A stretch of 15,898 nt of DNA from Kiritimatiellia bacterium (GCA_017411125.1 JAFPNP010000330.1:1-15898); one strand, 5' to 3'. Positions 1 to 7,465 are shown, counted from the stretch's first letter. The notes: generated from the letters alone by a model not told the origin. Translations and numbers: made by a program.

Positions 1-1065
1 GCCGCGATCCACCGCCACCGCACCCTCCGTGCCGTAGAACACGTCCATGTAATTCATCTTGCCGTGCGGCACGTGGCGAATCTCCGCGCCGTTGCCGAAC
101 ACGAGCCGTGCGTCGGACTGGCGGCGTCCGCCGTCGAACGGGTTAGCGGACGGAGCGGCATTCGACTTGACGACCTTCACCGGGCCGCTCTCGTCCATGC
201 CAAGACCCCACTGCGCAATGTCGAGATTGTGGGCGCCGAAATCGCCGACGCCACCCATACCGAAATAGTCGTGGCTACGCCAATCGGGAAAGTGGCGGTG
301 AACGCCACGAGGCGCAAGCCTGTCGGAATACTTGACGAGCGGGGCGGGGCCGCACCACATGTCGAAATCCACGTCGGGATTGGGGCAACCCTCGTTCGCC
401 GCATTCGCGGGATTCCAGAAGTCGCGCGGCGGCTGGGACGGTCCGCCGAACACGGCGTCTACTTTCTTCACGTCGCCTATGAAGCCATTGCGTACGATTT
501 CGCACGTGACTCTGAACTCGACGCTGCTGCGCTGCATCGCACCTGTCTGCAACACCCGCCCCGTCCTTTTCGCAACGGCCATTATCGTCTTGGCTTCGTT
601 CACGTTGTGCGCAAGAGGCTTTTCGCAATAGACGTCCTTTCCGGCTTTCATTGCCTCGACGGCCATGTAGGCGTGCCAGTGGTCCGGCGTCGCGATGCAA
701 ACCATATCTATGGATTTGTCCGCGATGATTTCCCGGAAGTCGGCGACGGAGCGGCACACGTCCTTGGGGACGCCGAGCTGCGGATTGGCCGCATAATAGT
801 CGTTGACGACCTTCGTCCGGTTATCGCGGCGGGCCTTGTCGCAATCGCAGACGGCAGTCACCACCACGTCCTGTCCGAGGAATTGGTGCAGCAGGTGGCG
901 CCCCTGCGTGCCGGCGCCTATGAGCGCAATGGTCGCACGTCCAAGCGCGTTGCGTCCAAGCGCGACGCGGGGAGCGGCGAAAGCGGCGGACAAAGCGCCC
1001 TTCACGAAGGTGCGTCTGGAGAAAGAAGTCTGCGCAACAGACGCGATCGAAGCATGTGTTTCCAT
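1..1065 (-). CDS. Gfo/Idh/MocA family oxidoreductase, Tat-signal type (C-terminus cut by window edge)
   Basis: NAD(P)-dependent sugar or inositol-type dehydrogenase family; the substrate cannot be read from sequence. 355 codons are present and the frame runs off the left edge, so the C-terminal end is missing. Residues 16-22 read SRRTFVK, a near-ideal twin-arginine motif, followed by an alanine-rich segment, so export by Tat is likely. A Rossmann fold starts near residue 44 with GAGTQG at 50-55. The family EKP motif is at 148-150 (YCEKPLAHN), and GDFGAHNLDIAQW at 274-286 is typical of the secreted PVC and Bacteroidetes branch of the family. The ATG at 1065 is the only start that keeps the whole RR signal. 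There is no Shine-Dalgarno; a -10 box lies 6 bases upstream, suggesting a leaderless mRNA. It is divergent from the GH29 gene at 1236, so a shared carbohydrate role is plausible. Confidence 0.93.
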   Translation of the reverse strand, partial: METHASIASVAQTSFSRRTFVKGALSAAFAAPRVALGRNALGRATIALIGAGTQGRHLLHQFLGQDVVVTAVCDCDKARRDNRTKVVNDYYAANPQLGVPKDVCRSVADFREIIADKSIDMVCIATPDHWHAYMAVEAMKAGKDVYCEKPLAHNVNEAKTIMAVAKRTGRVLQTGAMQRSSVEFRVTCEIVRNGFIGDVKKVDAVFGGPSQPPRDFWNPANAANEGCPNPDVDFDMWCGPAPLVKYSDRLAPRGVHRHFPDWRSHDYFGMGGVGDFGAHNLDIAQWGLGMDESGPVKVVKSNAAPSANPFDGGRRQSDARLVFGNGAEIRHVPHGKMNYMDVFYGTEGAVAVDRG

Positions 1066-1071
1066 GCGAGA

Positions 1072-1101
1072 AGTGTAGCAAAAACGCCGCGCGCAATGCA
1101 A
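1072..1101 (-). promoter_or_regulatory. Sigma70-type promoter for the Gfo/Idh/MocA gene
   Basis: On the minus strand, TTGCAT (1101-1096) and TACACT (1077-1072) are separated by 18 bases. The -10 box ends 6 bases before the ATG at 1065, so the predicted start site falls on or beside the start codon. Seen by eye, not measured. Confidence 0.5.
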
Positions 1102-1140
1102 GCAGGAAATGGGGGCAAAAGCGCAGAAAGCCGATTTCGA

Positions 1141-1170
1141 TTGCTTGGGACAAGAGTAACGTGGTACAAT
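1141..1170 (+). promoter_or_regulatory. Sigma70-type promoter for the GH29 gene
   Basis: TTGCTT (1141-1146) and TACAAT (1165-1170) are separated by 18 bases, with a TG one base before the -10 box (extended -10). The predicted start site near 1177 gives a leader of about 60 bases, unlike the divergent neighbour. Confidence 0.55.
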
Positions 1171-1181
1171 ATTTGCCAACT

Positions 1182-1203
1182 GTCGGCAATCAAGTCTGCC
1201 GAC
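1182..1203 (+). promoter_or_regulatory. Inverted repeat in the GH29 leader
   Basis: GTCGGCA (1182-1188) and TGCCGAC (1197-1203) are perfect 7-base arms around an 8-base loop. An alternative pairing of TTGCC (1173-1177) with GGCAA (1185-1189) uses the same bases and excludes the first. It could be an operator dyad or a leader RNA switch; neither is shown. Confidence 0.4.
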
Positions 1204-1235
1204 GAACAGGCAAACCAAACGCAACAGGAAAGGCA

Positions 1236-2642
1236 ATGGACATGCAGAAAAGTAAAATGACAAGACGCGGTTTTCTGGCGGGAGCGACGGCGGTTGCCGC
1301 TGCCGCCGGCGACGTGTTGAGGGCAACGCGCCCTGCCAACGCGACTGCGGCTCTGCCCGTTCCGACAGCGGCGCAAAAACGCTGGGCGGACATGGAACTC
1401 GGCATGTTCTTCCACTTCGACATCCCCGTGTACGATCCGCGCTGGAACTGGCGCAGTTTCAAGAACCATCCGGCTCCGGCGCTGTACAATCCGGCAAAAC
1501 TCGACACTGACCAGTGGATGGAGGCGGCGAAAGCGTACGGCGCGAAATATGCCGTCTTTGTCGCCAAGCATTGTTCGGGATTCCTCCAATGGCAGAGCGA
1601 CCTGTATCCTTACGGCTTGAAGCAGTCTCCGTGGCGCGGCGGCAAGGGCGACGTCGTCAAGGATTTCATCGAAAGCGCCCGCAAATACGGCATTGAGCCG
1701 GGCCTTTACGCCAGCGTCTCCGCAAACGGATTCCTCGGAGTGGACGGGCCCGGACGCGTCAAGGCCAAAGGGTGCTGGCTAGGCGACCCGTCGGCCGAAA
1801 CGCAGAAACGTTACGCAAAGATATGCGAAAAAATGGCCGAAGAGCTATGGGGCCGATACGGCGATTTGTTCGAAATATGGTTCGACGGCGGCGCCCTTGC
1901 GCCGGAGAAAGGCGGCCCGGATCTCCTCCCTATCATTGACAAGTTCCAGCCAAACGCACTTCTTTTCCAAGGACCGCCCGACGCGAAGAACCTCATCCGA
2001 TGGGTAGGCAACGAACGCGGCCTGGCGCCGTATCCATGCTGGTCCACGGCAGCCGACGGCACTGCGGACGACGGGACGAAAGAGATGCAATACGGCGGCA
2101 ATCCCTTCGGCGGGAGGTGGATCCCCGGCGAATGCGACGTTCCTCTCGGACACAACAGATGGTTCTGCTACAATGGCGGCCCCAACTGGACGATGGACTA
2201 TCTCGTGAACATGTACGACCGCTCCGTCGGGCGCAACTGCAACCTCCTCCTCAACGCGGCGCCGCAGCCGAATGGTCTGATTGCCGAAAACGAGATGAAA
2301 ATCTACGCCGAATTCGGACGGCGCATCAAACAACGTTACTCGAACAAACTTTGCGGCACAGAGGGCGAGGGTGAAAATCTGGAGCTTGCGGTTCCCAAAG
2401 ACGCGGGCCCCGTAAACCAGATAACTCTCGCAGAGCGAATAGAATTCGGCGAGCGCGTGAGAGAATTCACGCTAGAGGCTAAATCCGGCAACGGAAACTG
2501 GCGCGAAATCTACAAGGGTTCATGCATAGGCCACAAACACATAGTCCGCTTCGACAGGATCACGGCGTCCCGGTTGCGGCTTGCCGTGTCGAAATACGCC
2601 GCGAAACCGCTCTTGCGCGATTTCTCCGCATATTGCAACTAA
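1236..2642 (+). CDS. GH29 alpha-L-fucosidase, Tat-exported
   Basis: Glycoside hydrolase of family 29, expected to release alpha-linked L-fucose from glycans outside the cytoplasm. 468 residues. The N-terminus has TRRGFLAG at 9-16 and an alanine-rich stretch, a twin-arginine signal. The catalytic barrel runs from about 48 to 365. IWFDGG at 214-219 places the likely nucleophile at Asp217, and PGECD at 297-301 is a candidate acid/base region. GRNCNLLLNAAP at 332-343 matches the conserved GH29 segment before the end of the barrel. The last 85 residues or so look like a small beta-rich ligand-binding domain. The ATG at 1236 is chosen because AGGAAAGG lies 6 to 9 bases upstream; in-frame ATGs at 1242 and 1257 are less well placed. 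Subfamily and linkage specificity are not determined. It is divergent from the Gfo/Idh/MocA gene. Confidence 0.88.
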   Translation: MDMQKSKMTRRGFLAGATAVAAAAGDVLRATRPANATAALPVPTAAQKRWADMELGMFFHFDIPVYDPRWNWRSFKNHPAPALYNPAKLDTDQWMEAAKAYGAKYAVFVAKHCSGFLQWQSDLYPYGLKQSPWRGGKGDVVKDFIESARKYGIEPGLYASVSANGFLGVDGPGRVKAKGCWLGDPSAETQKRYAKICEKMAEELWGRYGDLFEIWFDGGALAPEKGGPDLLPIIDKFQPNALLFQGPPDAKNLIRWVGNERGLAPYPCWSTAADGTADDGTKEMQYGGNPFGGRWIPGECDVPLGHNRWFCYNGGPNWTMDYLVNMYDRSVGRNCNLLLNAAPQPNGLIAENEMKIYAEFGRRIKQRYSNKLCGTEGEGENLELAVPKDAGPVNQITLAERIEFGERVREFTLEAKSGNGNWREIYKGSCIGHKHIVRFDRITASRLRLAVSKYAAKPLLRDFSAYCN

Positions 2643-2645
2643 CAA

Positions 2646-2673
2646 GCGGCATTGCCGCCACGCTTGCGGCATT
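2646..2673 (+). repeat. Short direct and inverted repeats between GH29 and hisG
   Basis: GCGGCATT occurs at 2646-2653 and 2666-2673, with GCCGC (2654-2658) between them able to pair with either copy. There is no T-tract, so it is a poor intrinsic terminator; it may still mark the end of the GH29 transcript. Confidence 0.3.
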
Positions 2674-2677
2674 ATCC

Positions 2678-2706
2678 TTGCATTGGCATGGAAATTATGA
2701 TAAACT
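2678..2706 (+). promoter_or_regulatory. Sigma70-type promoter for hisG
   Basis: TTGCAT (2678-2683) and TAAACT (2701-2706) are separated by 17 bases. This gives a short leader of about 24 bases that contains the hisG ribosome binding site. Confidence 0.55.
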
Positions 2707-2736
2707 ATGGACTTTCACGTTTGGAGAAATCTAGAA

Positions 2737-3606
2737 ATGGCAATCGTACTCGGCCTGCCGAAGGGCAGTCTTCAGGAATCGACCTTCGCGCTGTTCAAGC
2801 GCGCAGGGTTCAATGTCACCTGCTCGTCGCGTTCCTACATACCGTCCATCGACGACCCGGAAATAAAGTGCCGCCTTCTGCGTCCGCAGGAAATGAGCCG
2901 CTACGTGGAGCTGGGGCTTCTCGACGCGGGCATCTGCGGCTACGACTGGGTGTACGAAAACGGCAGCGACGTGCAGGAGGTTTGCGAGCTGAACTACTCC
3001 AAAGCGACATCCAATCCGGTGCGCTGGGTGCTGGCGGTACCTAACGACTCCAAGATAAAGAGCGTCAAGGATCTCGCCGGCAAGCGCATCTCCTCCGAGG
3101 CGGTCGGCCTAGTGAAGCGCTATCTCAAGCAGAACGGCGTCAAAGCGGACGTGGAGTTCAGCTGGGGCGCGACCGAGGTCAAGGCTCCGGAACTCGTGGA
3201 CGCGATCGTGGACCTCACCGAAACCGGCAGCTCGCTCAGGGCGAACAACCTCCGCGTCGTGGACACGATCCTCACCTCAACGACCCGCCTCATCGCCAAC
3301 AAGAAGGCGTGGAAGGTAAAAGCGAAGCGCGAGAAGCTCGAACAGCTCAAAATGCTTCTCTGCGGCGCGCTCGACGCGCAGAAGCGCGTGCTGCTGAAGC
3401 TGAACGCGCCCGCGAAGAAGCTAGAGAAGATCACCGCCGCGCTGCCCGCCCTGCACGCGCCGACGGTGAACAAGCTCAACGATGCGGACTGGTTCGCGGT
3501 GGAGAGCGTGGTGGAGGAGCACCAGGTGCGCGACCTCATACCCGTCCTCCGCGCCGCCGGCGCCACGGGAATCATCGAACTGGCGTTGAACAAGGTGATT
3601 TTCTGA
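2737..3606 (+). CDS. hisG: ATP phosphoribosyltransferase HisG (long form)
   Basis: Catalyses the first step of histidine synthesis, joining ATP and PRPP to give phosphoribosyl-ATP in the cytoplasm. 289 residues, the length of the long, self-regulated form rather than the short form that needs HisZ. LGLPKGSL at 5-12 is the typical N-terminal strand and loop. The PRPP-binding region is VDLTETGSSLRANNL at 158-172. The C-terminal part (about 215-289), ending in GATGIIELALNKV, fits the histidine-binding regulatory domain. The ATG at 2737 is preferred over an in-frame ATG at 2707 because GGAG lies 10 bases upstream of it, and 2707 sits directly against the -10 box. No other his genes are in the window, so hisG is unlinked here; a bS22-like gene follows 62 bases later. 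Confidence 0.95.
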   Translation: MAIVLGLPKGSLQESTFALFKRAGFNVTCSSRSYIPSIDDPEIKCRLLRPQEMSRYVELGLLDAGICGYDWVYENGSDVQEVCELNYSKATSNPVRWVLAVPNDSKIKSVKDLAGKRISSEAVGLVKRYLKQNGVKADVEFSWGATEVKAPELVDAIVDLTETGSSLRANNLRVVDTILTSTTRLIANKKAWKVKAKREKLEQLKMLLCGALDAQKRVLLKLNAPAKKLEKITAALPALHAPTVNKLNDADWFAVESVVEEHQVRDLIPVLRAAGATGIIELALNKVIF

Positions 3607-3609
3607 CGG

Positions 3610-3627
3610 GCGGCGCGGAAGCGCCGC
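3610..3627 (+). promoter_or_regulatory. GC-rich hairpin with GGAA loop after hisG
   Basis: GCGGCGC and GCGCCGC form a perfect 7-bp stem around GGAA, a GNRA-type tetraloop, beginning three bases after the hisG stop codon. No T-run follows, so it is more likely an mRNA-end stabiliser or processing site than a classic terminator. Confidence 0.4.
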
Positions 3628-3668
3628 TCAACAATAAAACACGAGCAAACAAAGAAAAGGAGAACGCG

Positions 3669-3758
3669 ATGGGTTCCATCAAGAAGAAGCGCCGCAAGAA
3701 AATGTCGAAGCACAAGTACGACAAGCGGATGAAGGCGCAGCGCCACAAGAACAAGTAA
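3669..3758 (+). CDS. bS22-like / AURKAIP1-COX24 domain ribosomal microprotein
   Basis: A 29-residue, extremely basic protein beginning MGSIKKKRRKKMSKHKYDK. It resembles the mycobacterial small-subunit protein bS22, which opens with MGSVIKKRRKRMSKKK, and the mitochondrial mS38/AURKAIP1 tail. Those proteins sit in the small subunit near the decoding centre, so a ribosomal role is likely here (established for the family, inferred for this copy). AAGGAG at 3657-3662 lies 6 bases before the ATG, the strongest ribosome binding site in this half of the window, which fits an abundant protein. It lies between hisG and gmk. Genes this short are easily missed by automatic callers. Confidence 0.85.
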   Translation: MGSIKKKRRKKMSKHKYDKRMKAQRHKNK

Positions 3759-3799
3759 GGCTCGTTGCGGGAGGCGGCGTCCGCGCCGTTTCCCGCCGG

Positions 3800-3823
3800 A
3801 ATCCCCGCCGCCAGGCGGGGATT
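3800..3823 (+). promoter_or_regulatory. Perfect 10-bp hairpin upstream of gmk
   Basis: AATCCCCGCC (3800-3809) and GGCGGGGATT (3814-3823) pair perfectly around GCCA. The 3' arm contains the only G-rich stretch upstream of the gmk ATG at 3831, so the stem may hide the ribosome binding site. A TTT follows, but not a real T-run. It could be a terminator for the bS22-like gene or a cis-acting leader element. Confidence 0.5.
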
Positions 3824-3830
3824 TGCTGGC

Positions 3831-4433
3831 ATGAAAACCAAACCGCTTTTCATCGTCATGAGCGCACCTTCCGGATGCGGAAAGTCCACGCTCATCGATA
3901 TGCTGCTGCAGGAGTACCCAGACCTGCAGTATTCCGTTTCGTGTACCACGCGCAAGCCGCGCGGCGAGGAAGAGGACGGCATCGACTACCATTTCCTCAC
4001 TGTGGACAGATTCCGCGAACTTCTTGCGGAGGACGCCTTTCTGGAGTCTGCGGAAGTCCACGGCAACTACTACGGCACGCTTCGCCAGCCGATCGTCGAC
4101 GTGCTGAACGAAGGCAATTCGATGATTCTGGACATCGACGTAGTCGGCGCCGCCAAGGTTCGCCACTACGTGCTGCACCACCTGCCGGCGGACAATCCCC
4201 TGCGCGCCGGCTACATGGACGTGTTCATCAAGCCGCCGGACATGGAGGCTCTGCGCGTCCGGCTGGAAAAACGCGGCACGGACTCCCCCGAAACCATCGA
4301 ACGCCGCCTCGCGAACGCGGATGGCGAGATGGCCCGCGCCGACGAGTACATGTACCAGGTCGTGAACGACGACCTGGCGATCGCGTACAAGCGGCTGTGC
4401 GACCTCATCGACGTGCGCAGCGGGAGAATGTAA
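3831..4433 (+). CDS. gmk: Guanylate kinase
   Basis: Phosphorylates GMP to GDP with ATP; an essential cytoplasmic nucleotide enzyme. 200 residues, the normal length. The P-loop SAPSGCGKST is at 11-20. The GMP-binding region includes SVSCTTRKPR at 35-44 and IDYHFL at 51-56, then ESAEVHGNYYGT at 72-83 and LDIDVVGA at 100-107, all typical of Gmk. The lid region with RLEKRGTDS follows. The ATG at 3831 gives the expected start right before the first strand; the reading frame is open for 22 codons further upstream but that stretch has no family character. No clear ribosome binding site is free outside the hairpin at 3800-3823. The stop overlaps the coaC start (TAATG). Confidence 0.96.
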   Translation: MKTKPLFIVMSAPSGCGKSTLIDMLLQEYPDLQYSVSCTTRKPRGEEEDGIDYHFLTVDRFRELLAEDAFLESAEVHGNYYGTLRQPIVDVLNEGNSMILDIDVVGAAKVRHYVLHHLPADNPLRAGYMDVFIKPPDMEALRVRLEKRGTDSPETIERRLANADGEMARADEYMYQVVNDDLAIAYKRLCDLIDVRSGRM

Positions 4434-4957
4434 TGAAGGTGCTTCTGGGCGTCACCGGCTCCATCGCGGTCTACAAGGCCTGCGAGCTGGTGCGGCTTCT
4501 CGTGAAACGCGGCGACGACGTGCGCGTGGCGATGACCACCCATGCGCGGGAGTTCGTAATGCCGTTGACGTTCCAGACTCTCTCGCGCAACCCGGTGGCG
4601 TGCGACATGTTCGCGGAGCCGGGCGAATGGCGGCCGGAGCACATCTCGCTCGCCGAGTGGGCCGAATTCGTGCTGGTAGCGCCGGCCACGGCGAACATCC
4701 TCGCGAAGATGGCGCACGGGATCGCAGACGATCTGCTGTCCTCAGTCCTGCTTGCCGCAAGATCTCCCGTGGCGGTCGCCCCGGCGATGAACGACGGAAT
4801 GTGGGCGAACCCGGCCACGCAGGCGAACGTCGCCGCGCTTTCCGCGCGCGGCGTCCGCATAGTCTCTCCCGGCGAAGGCGCACTTGCCTGCGGCACGTCG
4901 GGCAAGGGGCGCATGGCGGAGCCGGCGGAAATAATTTCAAAATGTTTTGCGCAATGA
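4433..4957 (+). CDS. coaC: Phosphopantothenoylcysteine decarboxylase (CoaC domain only)
   Basis: FMN enzyme of coenzyme A synthesis that decarboxylates phosphopantothenoylcysteine to phosphopantetheine. 174 residues, matching only the N-terminal half of the usual fused CoaBC. VTGSIAVYKA at 7-16 is the flavin-binding start. The expected catalytic residues are present: His70 in EHISLAEWAE, Asn120 in PAMNDGMW, and Cys153 in LACGTSGKGRMAEP. The frame ends just after this motif, where CoaBC would continue into the CoaB synthetase domain. No CoaB domain follows; the next gene is ccsA. The enzyme is probably stand-alone with coaB elsewhere. Its start overlaps the gmk stop by one base and its stop overlaps the ccsA start by four, so the three genes are likely translated as a coupled unit. 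Confidence 0.92.
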   Translation: MKVLLGVTGSIAVYKACELVRLLVKRGDDVRVAMTTHAREFVMPLTFQTLSRNPVACDMFAEPGEWRPEHISLAEWAEFVLVAPATANILAKMAHGIADDLLSSVLLAARSPVAVAPAMNDGMWANPATQANVAALSARGVRIVSPGEGALACGTSGKGRMAEPAEIISKCFAQ

Positions 4958-6276
4958 GCTACGCCTCAGAAGAAACAAGCGCCGGGCGTCCGGCGTGGAG
5001 GAAGTTCCTGGACGTGCCTTTGGCCGTTCCGGTTGCGTGCGCCGCGCTGTCCGTCGCGCTGGCGTGCATCGGCGCGGATCGCGCGCTGGCGTTCACGAAA
5101 GCATATGGCACGGGAGCGTTGGCGTGCCTTGCGGCGCTTTCCGTCGCGGTCTGCTCCCGCATGGTATCGCGCCCGTTCGTGCTCGCGCTGCACCTCGGAT
5201 TCTCGCTTGTGCTTGGCGGATGGGTTTTGAACGAGATTTCTGGCGGCGAGGAAGGAAGCCTCACGCTCGCTCCAGGGCGGTCGGGCGACGTCGCCGGCGT
5301 GGAACAGCTCACGCTGGACGCTTTCACGATCGACCGGTGGGAAGATACCGGCGCGGTGCGCCAGTACACCAGCAAGGTGCGCAACGCAAAGGGCGAGGAA
5401 CTGTCGATATCGGTGAACCATCCAGCCGTCTTCGGGCAGTGGTGGGTTTACCAAAACTCCTACCAAGAGATGCAAAACCCGCATACCGGCGAGCCGTTCT
5501 ACCTCACCGTGCTGTTGTGCGTCAGGGACGTCGGACTGCCGATTGCGGCATTCGGCGCGGCTTTGCTCATGTTCGGCGCGCTGGGCTATGCGTTCGCGTT
5601 CACAAGGAAGACACGTCCTGCCGAAGCCGCGACGAAACACGTCCCTCCCCGCGCTCTGACGGTGTTGTACGGTCTGGCATTCCTCGGAGCGGCGGCTATG
5701 CTCGTACACCGCGGCCTCGCGACAGGACATCCCCCTATGCAGAACATGTACGAGTTCCTCATGTGTACGGCGGCGATGCTTCCCATGCTGACGTTCGTCT
5801 CGGCGAAACTGGACGGACAGAACACAATGCTCGTCGACTCCGCGCTGCTCGCGCTCGTGACGGTCCCCGTCGCGTTCTTCATGGACGGCAGCGTGAAGCG
5901 GCTAATGCCGGCGCTGCAGAGTCCGTTCTTCGTGCCGCACGTCGGAGCGTATGTGATTGGCTACGTGCTTCTCGTCCGCGCCGCGTTCGGCGCTGGGCGA
6001 CGGCTTGCGGGCGTTGGGTTCTTCCTGCTGACGCTCGGACTCGTGCTGGGCGCGGCGTGGGGCAAGATATGCTGGGGACACTGGTGGCAGTTCGATCCCA
6101 AGGAAATGTGGTCGCTCGCCACGTGGCTGCTGTATGTCGCCTACTTCCATGTGCGCGGACGTCTCTCAGCCCGCGCGGACCGGGCGTTCCTCGTCGCTGG
6201 CGCGGCGATGATAGTTCTCACTCTAACATGGATAAATCTTTCCCGCCTGTTCACTGGAATGCACAGTTACGCCTGA
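4954..6276 (+). CDS. ccsA: Fused ResB-like/CcsA cytochrome c maturation protein
   Basis: Membrane protein of the system II (Ccs) pathway that attaches haem to apocytochrome c outside the cytoplasmic membrane. 440 residues. The first 200 or so form a compact ResB-like part: membrane segments near residues 20-100, then an extracytoplasmic beta-rich stretch including SISVNHPAVFGQWWVYQNSY. After a further membrane segment comes the CcsA part with several membrane spans, the tryptophan-rich haem motif CWGHWWQFDPKEMWS (about 372-386), an upstream membrane histidine in HVGAYVIGY, and a C-terminal GMHSYA supplying the last histidine. The ATG at 4954 is chosen for its ATGA overlap with coaC; another in-frame ATG lies at 4942. 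The ResB part is shorter than separate ResB proteins, but such short fusions are common in this family. Confidence 0.88.
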   Translation: MSYASEETSAGRPAWRKFLDVPLAVPVACAALSVALACIGADRALAFTKAYGTGALACLAALSVAVCSRMVSRPFVLALHLGFSLVLGGWVLNEISGGEEGSLTLAPGRSGDVAGVEQLTLDAFTIDRWEDTGAVRQYTSKVRNAKGEELSISVNHPAVFGQWWVYQNSYQEMQNPHTGEPFYLTVLLCVRDVGLPIAAFGAALLMFGALGYAFAFTRKTRPAEAATKHVPPRALTVLYGLAFLGAAAMLVHRGLATGHPPMQNMYEFLMCTAAMLPMLTFVSAKLDGQNTMLVDSALLALVTVPVAFFMDGSVKRLMPALQSPFFVPHVGAYVIGYVLLVRAAFGAGRRLAGVGFFLLTLGLVLGAAWGKICWGHWWQFDPKEMWSLATWLLYVAYFHVRGRLSARADRAFLVAGAAMIVLTLTWINLSRLFTGMHSYA

Positions 6277-6293
6277 CGCGATTTGACTTTCCG

Positions 6294-6316
6294 CGCACGG
6301 CGGCATTTGATATAAT
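6294..6316 (+). promoter_or_regulatory. Extended -10 promoter for the AI-2E-family gene
   Basis: TATAAT at 6311-6316, preceded by TG one base upstream (TTGATATAAT), is a perfect extended -10 box. The -35 region is weak; TTTCCG 17 bases upstream is the best candidate and TTGACT is 22 bases away. The ATG at 6323 is 6 bases after the box, so the mRNA is probably leaderless. Confidence 0.55.
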
Positions 6317-6322
6317 TCCGAC

Positions 6323-7465
6323 ATGATTGACTTTACGCCATCCCAGAGGAAAACCGTGGCCGCAGGCGTCACGGTGGCCGCTTTTTCGCTTCTCGCGGCC
6401 TTTGCGCTGTCCGTCGGCTGGGCGGTCATACGATTTTTGTCCTTCGCGTCATCGGCAATAACGCCGGTCATCGCGGGTTTGTTCCTCGCGCTGCTGTTCA
6501 AGCCTTACTACGAGTTTCTGCGCGGTAAGGTGCGCAACCCCACGCTGGCCCTTTCGATCATGCTAGTGTCGGTGCTGCTGCCGCTTTGCGTCGCCGCATG
6601 GTACGGCGGAGCGCTGGTCGTTTCACAGGCTGCGAACTTCGTCGCGCACGCGCCGACCGTGGTGGCGCGCGCAAGCAACTGGGTGAACGCGCAGTTCCCC
6701 AATGCGAAGACAACGCTGCTGCAGCTGGGGACCGATCCAAACGGTCTGGTCATGACGTTCCTAAACGATCCGGCGACGTTTTCGAAGGACGCGCTTGCAA
6801 TGCTCGGCGGGCAGTACGGCGGCGTGGCGATGAAGGCCGGAGTGGACGCCATCAAGTACGTCGTGGGGCTTGCGTCGTGGCTCGTCACGCTCGTGTTCTT
6901 CGTGTTCTTCCTCATGCGCCCGCCGATGACCGGAAGCGACTACGCGCGCCACCTCCCGTTCCTCAAGGACGCGACCAAGGCGTTCGTGGCGAGGCAGATC
7001 GACGCATTCACGGACATCCTCGTGAACTTCTTCCAGCGGCAGGTCGTCATCTGCCTCATCGAAGGATTCCTCTACGGTCTTGGGTTCGTGCTCGTTGGAC
7101 TTCCGTATGGCTTCCTCATCGGCTTCCTTCTTGGCGTGCTGAACCTCGTGCCGTTCCTCGGAACAGTTCTCTGCCTGCCAATCGCCCTGCCGGTGGCGTA
7201 CTTCGGCGACGGTGGAAGCTTGCTGCGTCTTGTCGGGGTTCTATCCGTATGGCTTGCCGGACAGTTCCTCGACGGCTATCTCATCACCCCGCGCATACAG
7301 GGCAAAAAGACCGGGCTTGGCTATGCAGGCGTGATATTCAGTTTCTTCTTCTGGGGCATCGTATTCCATTCGATGCTCGGGCTTCTGCTCGCCATTCCGC
7401 TTTCCGCCTGCTGCGTCGTGTTCTGGCGCGCAGTGACAGAGAAGTACATAAAAGGCGTAATCTAA
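6323..7465 (+). CDS. AI-2E family transporter (PerM/UPF0118-type membrane protein)
   Basis: Polytopic inner-membrane protein of the AI-2E transporter family. Members have been linked to autoinducer-2 export and to ion transport, but the substrate here is unknown. 380 residues, normal length. Hydrophobic pairs near 15-60 and 70-95 are followed by a soluble stretch (about 100-175), then further membrane segments. The family signature region includes FFQRQVVICLIEGFLYGLGF and GVLNLVPFLGTVL, followed by FLDGYLITPRIQGKKTGL with its conserved PRI-G pattern. The start at 6323 is supported by the -10 box six bases upstream and by hydrophobicity beginning soon after; there is no Shine-Dalgarno. rhaD follows after 22 bases and may share the transcript. 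Confidence 0.9.
   Translation: MIDFTPSQRKTVAAGVTVAAFSLLAAFALSVGWAVIRFLSFASSAITPVIAGLFLALLFKPYYEFLRGKVRNPTLALSIMLVSVLLPLCVAAWYGGALVVSQAANFVAHAPTVVARASNWVNAQFPNAKTTLLQLGTDPNGLVMTFLNDPATFSKDALAMLGGQYGGVAMKAGVDAIKYVVGLASWLVTLVFFVFFLMRPPMTGSDYARHLPFLKDATKAFVARQIDAFTDILVNFFQRQVVICLIEGFLYGLGFVLVGLPYGFLIGFLLGVLNLVPFLGTVLCLPIALPVAYFGDGGSLLRLVGVLSVWLAGQFLDGYLITPRIQGKKTGLGYAGVIFSFFFWGIVFHSMLGLLLAIPLSACCVVFWRAVTEKYIKGVI

Noticed and set aside
64..1260. A 398-codon plus-strand frame at the left edge
   Set aside because: Antisense to the Gfo/Idh/MocA gene, which has the Rossmann, EKP and RR motifs.
2707..2739. An earlier ATG for hisG at 2707
   Set aside because: It sits directly on the end of the -10 box; the ATG at 2737 has a ribosome binding site and matches the family N-terminus.
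3120..4181. A 353-codon open frame on the minus strand across hisG, the bS22-like gene and gmk
   Set aside because: It is antisense to three well-supported genes, has Arg/Ser/Phe-rich composition typical of GC-rich shadow frames and no recognisable domain.
4947..6326. A 459-codon plus-strand frame overlapping ccsA
   Set aside because: Arg-rich translation without domains, in the +1 frame of ccsA, whose haem motif and membrane spans are unambiguous.
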